A stretch of DNA of 5,205 nucleotides from DASYSA01 sp036003885 (GTDB lineage Bacteria; Acidobacteriota; Blastocatellia; UBA7656). The notes below the pieces were generated by a model. It did no database searches. It worked only from the letters and a program-made list of their open reading frames with translations, and was not told the DNA's origin. Both the position numbers and the translations under genes were made by a program. Shown in pieces: positions 1 through 5,205 of this stretch. The stretch is taken from positions 1-5,205 of the forward strand of contig DASYSA010000027.1 of the NCBI GenBank assembly GCA_036003885.1, read 5' to 3'. The first letter of the stretch is position 1; every line of letters begins with the position of its first letter.

Positions 1-1
1 G

Positions 2-970
2 CGGTACACGGAGAACGCGGGCGCCTATCAGGAATACCTGAAGGCCCGGTATTACTTGAACAAGCGGACCACCAGATGGTTGAAGCGGGGCGTCGAACAT
101 TTTCAGCAAGCCATTGCCATAGATCCTGGATATGCGACCGCCTACGCGGGGTTAGCTGATTCCTACACTCTGCTGGTGACATGGGAAGCGATGGCGCCAT
201 TGGAGGGCTTTCCAAAGGCGAAGGCTGCGGCGAAACAGGCGCTGCAGATCGAACCCTCGCTGGCTGAGGCACACGCGTCGTTAGGCCACGCGCTGCTCCA
301 CACCTGGCATTGGGAAGACTCTGAGAGAGCCTTCAGAACAGCCGTGGACTCAAACCCGGGTTATGCGGCCGCCCATCAGTGGTACGCTGAGTATCTGGCG
401 GCGATGGGGCGATTTGATGAGGCCATTGCAGAGGCATTCCGTGCGCAAGAGCTTGATCCCCTCTCCGTCGTCCACAGCGCAGATGTGGGATTCATGCTCT
501 ACTACTCGCGACGGTACGACGAGGCTGTAGAACAACTTCAACACGCGATAGATATGGAACCCGATTTCTGGATCCCGCATCATCTTCTCGGTCTGACTTA
601 CACTCAGAAGGGGATGCACGAACAAGCTCTGGCGGAGTGCCGTACCGCGATGGCTCTTTCCGGGAAGGGCGCTCTTTCGGTGGTGCTGATTGGCCACGCA
701 TACGCGGTTTCGGGCGAAAGGAGCGATGCGCTGGCCGTCATCGAGCAGCTGAATGAGTTGTCAAAGCGGAGATACTTTTCGCCCTATCGCATTGCATTGA
801 TTCAGGCAGGGCTCGGCAATGATGAGGAAGCGTTCGACTGTCTTGAAGAGGCATACGCCAGACGTGATGCGCGGCTGATCTGGCTAAAGGTAGATCCAGC
901 CCTGGATAGCCTTCGCTCCGACTCGCGATTCACGGAGATGCTTCGTCGAGTCGGCTTCAGTGAGGAATGA
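2..970 (+). CDS. TPR-repeat protein, C-terminal part (5' end outside window); probable winged-helix/FlgO-like/TPR regulator
   Basis: Only the last 322 residues are in the window; the reading frame is open to the left edge. A TTG at 56 could be taken as a start, but residues 1-23 (RYTENAGAY..YLKARYYLNKRT) align with internal sequence of the two paralogues here, so the gene continues upstream. About seven TPR-like helix pairs are visible, starting near residues 30, 87, 121, 155, 189, 224 and 260, with typical A..AY.GLA..Y, F..A and LDP/EPDF spacing. The C-terminus (LKVDPALDSLRSDSRF, then LRRVGFSEE) is the family's terminal signature. By analogy with the complete paralogue at 1092, the missing N-terminus probably holds a winged helix and a FlgO-like domain; this is inference. 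TPRs usually mediate protein-protein contacts. The last two codons (Glu-Glu) and the TGA stop lie inside the heptamer array that follows. A 121-nt gap separates it from the next gene. Confidence 0.9.
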   Translation, partial: RYTENAGAYQEYLKARYYLNKRTTRWLKRGVEHFQQAIAIDPGYATAYAGLADSYTLLVTWEAMAPLEGFPKAKAAAKQALQIEPSLAEAHASLGHALLHTWHWEDSERAFRTAVDSNPGYAAAHQWYAEYLAAMGRFDEAIAEAFRAQELDPLSVVHSADVGFMLYYSRRYDEAVEQLQHAIDMEPDFWIPHHLLGLTYTQKGMHEQALAECRTAMALSGKGALSVVLIGHAYAVSGERSDALAVIEQLNELSKRRYFSPYRIALIQAGLGNDEEAFDCLEEAYARRDARLIWLKVDPALDSLRSDSRFTEMLRRVGFSEE

Positions 971-1080
971 TGCGAGAGGAATGATGAGTGATGCGTGATG
1001 CGTGATCCGTGAGGAATGATGCGTGATGCGTGATCAGCGTGGTGATTGCCGGTCACGCATCACGGATCACGCATCACGCA
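961..1080. repeat. Heptamer array 1: TGATGCG direct repeats, unique core, inverted copies
   Basis: Eleven consecutive 7-nt units in perfect register run from 961 to 1037. The commonest is TGATGCG (968, 989, 996, 1017, 1024); variants are TGAGGAA (961, 1010), AGAGGAA (975), TGATGAG (982), TGATCCG (1003) and TGATCAG (1031). A 15-nt non-repeat core (1038-1052) follows, then four inverted units (TCACGCA at 1053, 1067 and 1074; TCACGGA at 1060). Positions 992-1012 and 1060-1080 form a perfect 21-bp inverted repeat; inside it, 1024-1033 pairs perfectly with 1053-1062 (10 bp, 19-nt loop), although the two stems share bases 1060-1062. The transcript could therefore fold into a long hairpin. The array overlaps the end of the upstream gene and stops 11 nt before the next ATG. 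No clean T-run follows, so it is not a standard intrinsic terminator. Function unknown; mobile or replication-slippage origin are both possible. Confidence 0.93.
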
Positions 1081-1091
1081 CTGTTTTACCT

Positions 1092-2882
1092 ATGACCAAA
1101 CCGCAATTGACTTCTTACGAGTTCGGGTCGTTCCGTTTGGACGTAGCGGAGCGACGGTTGCTCCGAAATGGCAAACCCGTGCCTCTTTCGCCAAAAGTCT
1201 TCGACACCCTGCTTGTTCTCGTGGAAAACTCCGGCCGGCTGGTCGCTAAAGATGAGTTGATGTCCCGCCTGTGGCCCGACACGTTTGTCGAGGAGGCGAC
1301 GCTGGCTCGCAACGTCTCCGACCTGAGAAAGGCTATCGGAGAATTGCCAAACGGCCAGAAATACATCGAGACCGTTCCAAAGTCCGGCTATCGCTTTTGC
1401 GCGGTTGTCAGAGAGATCGGACCACCAGATGAGCCGGCGCTGATCCTTCAGCGGCGTACCCGGCTACGAACAGTCGTCGAGGAGGAAACGGAGGCCGACG
1501 TTCGGTCGATTGCTGTTTTGCCCTTTAAGCTGCTCGGCATGGACGCGACCGGGGAACACCTTGGCCTCGGATTGGCTGACGCATTGATTACCCGCTTGAG
1601 CAACATTCGGCAGATTGCGGTCAGGCCCACCAGCGCGGTGCTGAAGTACGTTGGGCGAGATCACGATACAGTTTCGGCCGGGCGAGAGCTGGGCGTCGAA
1701 GCCGTGCTCGACGGAGCGATTCAAAGGTCCGGTGACCGTGTCAGAGTTACAGTTCAGCTTGTGAGCGTGAGTACCGAGGTGTCGCTTTGGGCCGGCAAAT
1801 TCGATGAGATGTTCACCGACCTGTTTTCGGTGGAAGACTCGATTTCCGGGCAGATGGCGAAAGCGCTGGTGTTAGGGCTGACTCGCGAAGAACGAAGGTT
1901 GCTCACCAGGCGGTTCACCGACAACAGTGAGGCCTACGAGCTCTATCTCAAAGGCCGTTACCACTGGAACAAGCGAACAGCAGAAGGGATCGAGAGGAGC
2001 ATAGGCTGTTTCCAGCGCGCAATTGATCTTGACCCGGATTATCCACTGGCTTACGCGGGGCTGGCGGACTCCTACACACTTCTGGGTGACGTCGGACTCA
2101 CGGCGATTCAGCCGAAGATTGCTTTTTCAAAGGCGAAACAGGCGGCGATGAAGGCGCTTGATATCGACGGCTCGCTCGCCGAGGCGCGTGCTGCACTGGC
2201 GCACCTTCACATGCATTGCTACGAGTGGGCACAGGCGCGTCGGGAGTTCGATCGCGTGATGGAGTTGAACCCGAACTATGCCTACGGGCGTCAGCTACGC
2301 GCCTTCTATTTGGCGTTTCAAGGCCGGATGCAGGAAGCAAGCGTCGAGATGAACCAGGCATTGAAGCTCGAGCCGCTTTCGCTCCCAATAAACATCGACA
2401 TCGGCGTAATCCACTATTTCGCGCGAGACTACGACCGGGCCATTGATCAGTACCGGCAGACCCTCGAGATGGATTCTGACTTCGATCGCGCTCACTTCTG
2501 GCTCGCGGCCGCCTATGAGCAAAAGCAGATGTACGAAGAGGCAATCACTGAGTACACAACCGCCCTTGCGCTTTCCGGCGGCGCTCTCGAGGCACGTGCG
2601 TCGATGGGCCATGCCTACGCACGCGCGGGCCGTCGGGCTGAGGCCTTGCGAATCCTCGAAGAGCTGAGCGACGAGACGTCATACAGATACTCGTCGCCGT
2701 ATGACCTGGCAATAATCAATCTCGGCCTGGGCGAGAACGAGTCGGCGATCAACTGGCTTAGCCGGGCCTGCGATGAGCACGCTGGGTGGATGATCTATTT
2801 GACCGTGGATCCGCGACTGGACGGCGTTCGCGAGGACTCGCGATTCAAGCAATTGCTCCGAACCGTGGGATTCGAGTCGTGA
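1092..2882 (+). CDS. Winged-helix DNA-binding protein with FlgO/TolB-N-like domain and C-terminal TPR array
   Basis: This 596-aa protein is the only complete paralogue here. Residues 8-105 form an OmpR/PhoB-type winged helix (Trans_reg_C): YEFGSFRLDVAERRLLRNG, then LSPKVFDTLLVLVE, the recognition region LARNVSDLRKAIG, and the wing motif YIETVPKSGYRF. Residues 138-262 (SIAVLPFKLL, GLGLADALITRLS, GRELGVEAVLDGAIQR, VRVTVQLVSV, VEDSISGQMAKAL) resemble the FlgO/TolB-N-like domain also found in some adenylate cyclase and TPR proteins. TPR-like units follow from about residue 282 to 560, then the terminal signature LTVDPRLDGVREDSRF. CadC-type relatives often have a membrane helix after the winged helix; here residues 106-137 are a charged, non-hydrophobic linker, so the protein is probably cytoplasmic. 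ATG 1092 is chosen because the winged-helix domain begins a few residues later and the upstream in-frame GTG (1023) lies in repeat DNA. No Shine-Dalgarno is visible. It is likely a transcriptional regulator; ligand and targets are unknown. Confidence 0.93.
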   Translation: MTKPQLTSYEFGSFRLDVAERRLLRNGKPVPLSPKVFDTLLVLVENSGRLVAKDELMSRLWPDTFVEEATLARNVSDLRKAIGELPNGQKYIETVPKSGYRFCAVVREIGPPDEPALILQRRTRLRTVVEEETEADVRSIAVLPFKLLGMDATGEHLGLGLADALITRLSNIRQIAVRPTSAVLKYVGRDHDTVSAGRELGVEAVLDGAIQRSGDRVRVTVQLVSVSTEVSLWAGKFDEMFTDLFSVEDSISGQMAKALVLGLTREERRLLTRRFTDNSEAYELYLKGRYHWNKRTAEGIERSIGCFQRAIDLDPDYPLAYAGLADSYTLLGDVGLTAIQPKIAFSKAKQAAMKALDIDGSLAEARAALAHLHMHCYEWAQARREFDRVMELNPNYAYGRQLRAFYLAFQGRMQEASVEMNQALKLEPLSLPINIDIGVIHYFARDYDRAIDQYRQTLEMDSDFDRAHFWLAAAYEQKQMYEEAITEYTTALALSGGALEARASMGHAYARAGRRAEALRILEELSDETSYRYSSPYDLAIINLGLGENESAINWLSRACDEHAGWMIYLTVDPRLDGVREDSRFKQLLRTVGFES

Positions 2883-3016
2883 TAACAGGGCGTGAAGCAG
2901 ACTCGGGGCGCGCCGTCCCACTCACTCGACCGGCTACGAGCGATCAGGCATCCTGACGGCCAATGAGGCGTAAGTGGTAGCGATCGGGATCGTATGCTGT
3001 TAAGAACTTCAACGTT

Positions 3017-3024
3017 GAGGTGAT
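3017..3024 (+). promoter_or_regulatory. Strong Shine-Dalgarno of the lipoprotein gene
   Basis: GAGGTGAT matches the anti-Shine-Dalgarno end of 16S rRNA over eight bases. Its GAGG core ends 8 nt before the ATG at 3029. This decides the start: the in-frame GTG at 3020 lies inside the motif and would have no binding site of its own. The gene at 1092, by contrast, has no comparable motif. Confidence 0.8.
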
Positions 3025-3028
3025 CATC

Positions 3029-3694
3029 ATGTCGATTTGTAGGACGACCAGTTTGATTCTCCTTGCTGCGACCTTAGCTGCATGTAGTACTTCCCGCGTC
3101 TCCCCTGGAAGCAACTCCAACTCGGGCGGTGGATCGCCCACAGCTGGCCTCAGCGCCGGGACCGACCCAAAAGGAGACGTGATCAACGCATACCGACTGC
3201 AAGCCACTAAACCTTATCGGTTGCGTGAGACGACAACGATGTCGGGGCAAGGTGGCAGTCAGACATTTTCGAGAGTCCTGGAAGTTGTCCCGCCAGATCG
3301 CTTTCACGCGATGCTCGACGAATACGAATCGATTACCATCGGTGACGTCCAATATACCAAGTTAAATGGGAAATGGTCGCAGTCAAGCCGGGCCGACAAA
3401 CGAAACGTAAGCGGGGGCGTCGGCAAACTGATACTTCAACAGATCGAATCGGGTGCCCTGATCATCACGTATATCGGGCGCGACGCAGCCGATGGAAAAG
3501 CGGCGCAGTTATATGAGATGTCGGGCACGGTGAAGATCGGCGAGACGGAGATAAAGGGCCAGCAAAAAATATGGATCAGTGTAGCGGAGGGCTTGCCACT
3601 TAAGTATGCGAGTAAGAGTGAGTCTCCGTACGCCATCGACAGCGTACTAACCTATGAGTACGATCCCGGTATCAAGATTGAAGCCCCAATGTAG
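3029..3694 (+). CDS. Predicted lipoprotein, possibly LolA/LppX-like fold
   Basis: The 221-aa product starts with a short type II signal peptide: Arg5, a hydrophobic stretch (residues 8-18) and lipobox L16-A17-A18-C19. Cys19 would be lipidated; Ser at +2 fits outer-membrane sorting under the rule known for proteobacteria. Residues 20-48 are a Ser/Gly/Pro-rich tether. From about residue 50 to the end there is a single domain predicted to be mainly beta, with alternating segments such as YRLRETTTM, FSRVLEVVPPDRFHAML, ITIGDVQYTKLNGKWSQ and KIWISVAEGLPLKYA, ending YDPGIKIEAP. This pattern (a residue-shedding matrix, an 'is it present in the sample' test strand, a processed product phrase and a final Y.YD..IKI..P) recalls LolA/LppX lipid-carrier-like lipoproteins, but the family call is by eye and only moderate. 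It starts 146 nt after the preceding gene, so co-transcription is uncertain. Its TAG stop is the first three bases of heptamer array 2. Confidence 0.85.
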   Translation: MSICRTTSLILLAATLAACSTSRVSPGSNSNSGGGSPTAGLSAGTDPKGDVINAYRLQATKPYRLRETTTMSGQGGSQTFSRVLEVVPPDRFHAMLDEYESITIGDVQYTKLNGKWSQSSRADKRNVSGGVGKLILQQIESGALIITYIGRDAADGKAAQLYEMSGTVKIGETEIKGQQKIWISVAEGLPLKYASKSESPYAIDSVLTYEYDPGIKIEAPM

Positions 3695-3876
3695 GATCTA
3701 GGATTTAGGATCTAGGTTCTGGGATTAGGACTTAGGATCTGGGATCTAGATGATTTAGGATTTGAATCTTGGAACTAGAAGGCGAGCCCTCTAGATCCTG
3801 AACCCTAGATCCTAGATAATCCTAAACCCTAGATCCTAGATCCTAGATGATCCTAAATCCTAGATCCTCGATCCTC
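3692..3876. repeat. Heptamer array 2: TAGGATC/T direct repeats, unique core, inverted copies
   Basis: The left arm (3692 to about 3776) has direct 7-mers: TAGGATC at 3692, 3706 and 3733, TAGGATT at 3699 and 3756, with variants TAGGTTC, TAGGACT and TGGGATC and more degenerate units near the core. The right arm (3794-3876) has the same unit inverted: GATCCTA at 3808, 3832, 3839 and 3849, AATCCTA at 3818 and 3856, AACCCTA at 3801 and 3825, GATCCTC at 3863 and 3870. A perfect 20-bp inverted repeat pairs 3693-3712 with 3849-3868; next to the apex, 3775-3779 (CTAGA) pairs with 3790-3794 (TCTAG). The whole forms an imperfect palindrome of about 185 bp filling most of the 203-nt gap between convergent genes. 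It could serve as a two-way transcript end or 3' stabiliser, but no T-run marks an intrinsic terminator. Function and origin unknown. Confidence 0.93.
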
Positions 3877-3897
3877 GGAATGTCCAGGGTCGGCGTC

Positions 3898-5205
3898 TCA
3901 TTGGGGCAAACCGATTCGCCGCACCAGATCATGGAAACGAGGATCCGGGCGCAAGGGCGCGAACTCTGGCCGTATTTTCAGGTTAACCAGGTGGAAGGAT
4001 CGCTCCTTGTACGACCTTTCCAACCGCTGAAACGCTGGCTCCATCTGACCAAGGGCAACATAAATCGCCGCGATCTCATACGACGACACATAGCGAACCG
4101 CGGAAAGCTTCTGCAATTCGTTCAGTATTCTGTTTGCCTCGTTGCTCTTGCCTGCTTTTGCATAGGCGTGACCGAGGGCTGCGATCATCAGCGGACTGCT
4201 CCCTGAAAGAGTTATCGCCTTTTGAAGCTCTGCAATGGCGTCGTCAAACATTCCCTTTTGTTCATAAGCGAGCCCAAGGTGCCAATGCGCCACGGCGAAG
4301 TTTGAGTCCATCTCTATCGTCTTCCGACATTGTTCGATTGCATCGTCATAACGCCCCGCGAAGTAGAGCGTTGCCCCCAAAAAGGTATTCATCACCAGCG
4401 ATGTCGGCTCAAGGTCCAGCGCTCGTTTCATTTCCTGTATGGCTTCTTCGAACTGTCCCGTAGGCGTTAGATAATGGATGGCATACCATTGATGAGCGGT
4501 AGCATAATCCGGTTTGAGTTCTATGCTGAGCCTAAACTCTTTTTCCGCATCCGACCATTCCCAATCGTAATTCACTTTGACGTGAGCCAGCGAGGCATGC
4601 GCTTCGGCAAGTGTACTGTCTATTGCCAGCGCATTGGTCGCAGCCTCTCTAGCCTTTGGCATCGTTTCGTTGGGGGCAGCAAAATTATAGAACGTCAGAC
4701 CGGTGTAGGAATCTGCCAACCCGGCGTAAGCAAGCGCGTACGACGGATCTTTTTCGACCGCTTGCTTGAACTGCGCGATGCCAAGCTTGAATCCTTCCCC
4801 GGTTCTCTTGTTCCAAAAAAAACGGCCTTTCAAATAAAGCTGATAAGCTTCGGCATTATCCGTGTAGCGCTTTATCAAACGCCTTTGCTCTTCGCCGGAG
4901 AGCTTCAACGCCAGCGCCGCCGCCACCTTGGTGGAGATAGAGTCTTCGACTCTGAATATATCCGTAAAATTCTCGTCGAAGTTATCCGCCCATAGCAATG
5001 AAACATCCGAAACACTGACCAACCGCACCGTAACTCTTAGTCGCTCACCCAATCTCCGTATGCTCCCCTCCAACACCGAGTCCACTTTCAGTTCTTGACC
5101 AGCTACAACTGTCTCTTTCTCAGAAGTGGCGTACTTTAGGACAGCACTGGATGGCCGCACGGTTAATACCTTGAGGCTGGCGAGCCTGGTTGTTAATGTC
5201 TCCGC
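3898..5205 (-). CDS. FlgO/TolB-N-like domain plus TPR array protein (5' end outside window); third paralogue
   Basis: The C-terminal 435 residues are visible; the frame runs off the right edge. GTG at 5160 is not the start, because the 15 codons before it (AETLTTRLASLKVLT) align with the FlgO-like domain of the complete paralogue (ADALITRLSNIRQIA). Residues 1-102 complete that domain (VRPSSAVLKY, GQELKVDSVLEGSIRRLGERLRVTVRLVSV, FRVEDSISTKVAAAL). Residues 112-134 are the shared pre-TPR segment (KRYTDNAEAYQLYLKGRFFW, then NKR). About seven TPR-like units follow from about residue 140 to 400, and the end has the signature LKIRPEFAPLRPDPRF. A winged helix is expected further upstream, by analogy only. 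Base composition looks somewhat more AT-rich than the two plus-strand paralogues, judged by eye. A run of eight T (coding strand, 4815-4822) encodes Phe-Phe just before the TPRs. It converges on the lipoprotein gene with heptamer array 2 between them. Confidence 0.92.
   Translation of the reverse strand, partial: AETLTTRLASLKVLTVRPSSAVLKYATSEKETVVAGQELKVDSVLEGSIRRLGERLRVTVRLVSVSDVSLLWADNFDENFTDIFRVEDSISTKVAAALALKLSGEEQRRLIKRYTDNAEAYQLYLKGRFFWNKRTGEGFKLGIAQFKQAVEKDPSYALAYAGLADSYTGLTFYNFAAPNETMPKAREAATNALAIDSTLAEAHASLAHVKVNYDWEWSDAEKEFRLSIELKPDYATAHQWYAIHYLTPTGQFEEAIQEMKRALDLEPTSLVMNTFLGATLYFAGRYDDAIEQCRKTIEMDSNFAVAHWHLGLAYEQKGMFDDAIAELQKAITLSGSSPLMIAALGHAYAKAGKSNEANRILNELQKLSAVRYVSSYEIAAIYVALGQMEPAFQRLERSYKERSFHLVNLKIRPEFAPLRPDPRFHDLVRRIGLPQ

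Noticed and set aside
56..58. TTG as start of the first gene
   Set aside because: The frame is open to the left edge and the codons before it align with internal sequence of both paralogues.
961..1080. CRISPR array
   Set aside because: Units are 7 nt and contiguous, with no spacers, and half are inverted.
1023..1091. In-frame GTG start 23 codons upstream for the complete regulator
   Set aside because: The extension is translated heptamer-array DNA, and the winged-helix domain begins a few residues after the ATG at 1092.
2098..2544. 148-aa minus-strand open frame
   Set aside because: It is a shadow of the TPR region of the complete regulator, Arg/Ser/Pro-rich as expected of antisense reading in GC-rich coding DNA.
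2944..2956. Small hairpin TCAGG-CAT-CCTGA after the complete regulator
   Set aside because: Only 5 bp of stem and no T-run; likely chance.
2981..2998. Promoter/operator before the lipoprotein: CGATCGGGATCG palindrome followed by TATGCT
   Set aside because: No acceptable -35 box at the right spacing; a short palindrome alone is too weak to call.
3020..3022. GTG start for the lipoprotein
   Set aside because: It lies inside the Shine-Dalgarno motif, which is well placed for the ATG at 3029.
3801..3831. Telomere-like repeat (AACCCTA occurs twice, equal to the plant telomere unit)
   Set aside because: Only two units match exactly, mixed with GATCCTA variants in an inverted array between two bacterial-type genes; resemblance by chance.
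3692..3876. Standard intrinsic terminator
   Set aside because: No GC-rich short stem followed by a T-run on either strand, although a role in ending transcripts is not excluded.
3847..4206. 119-aa plus-strand open frame starting in array 2
   Set aside because: It is mostly antisense to the minus-strand gene and starts in repeat DNA.
4474..4995. 173-aa plus-strand open frame
   Set aside because: It is antisense to the minus-strand TPR gene, which has clear homology to the other two copies; the product has no recognisable features.
5158..5160. GTG start for the minus-strand paralogue
   Set aside because: Fifteen further codons to the window edge align with the FlgO-like domain of the complete paralogue.

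Overview
The window carries three copies of one protein architecture, one small lipoprotein gene, and two unusual heptanucleotide repeat arrays folded as inverted repeats. The architecture is an OmpR/PhoB-type winged helix, then a FlgO/TolB-N-like domain, then a long TPR array. Large paralogous families of such proteins, together with LolA/LppX-like lipoproteins, moderate-to-high GC and degenerate heptamer arrays between genes, suggest an Acidobacteriota chromosome, perhaps Blastocatellia/Pyrinomonadales. That placement is inferred from protein style; no rRNA or marker gene is present.

Layout. (1) 2-970 (+) is the C-terminal part of a TPR protein whose start lies left of the window. (2) 961-1080 is a tandem array of the 7-mer TGATGCG with an inverted copy. 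It begins inside the last codons of the first gene and ends 11 nt before the next start codon. (3) 1092-2882 (+) is the only complete paralogue: winged helix, FlgO-like domain and TPRs, 596 aa, with no visible membrane segment. (4) 3029-3694 (+) encodes a 221-aa predicted lipoprotein with a clear lipobox and a strong ribosome binding site. (5) 3692-3876 is a second heptamer array with a different unit (TAGGATC/T) but the same head-to-head inverted plan, filling almost all the space between convergent genes. (6) 3898-5205 (-) is the third paralogue, with its N-terminus beyond the right edge.

The three paralogues align almost end to end over their shared part. Shared landmarks are the pre-TPR motif R(Y/F)T(D/E)N..AY..YLK.R...NKRT, the first-TPR stretch AYAGLADSYT, and a C-terminal signature close to DPRLD..R.DSRF..LLR.VGF. 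By family they are probably cytoplasmic DNA-binding sensors or regulators that use TPRs for protein contacts; no ligand or target can be read from the sequence. The lipoprotein sits between them, but no functional link is shown.

The most notable content is non-coding. The two arrays have unrelated heptamers but the same construction: direct 7-mers, a short unique core, then the same 7-mers inverted. In both, the stop codon of the upstream gene is the first three bases of a heptamer. This looks like a family of intergenic elements rather than two accidents. No tRNA, rRNA, CRISPR, transposase or phage gene was seen, and no intergenic stretch exceeds 300 bases.
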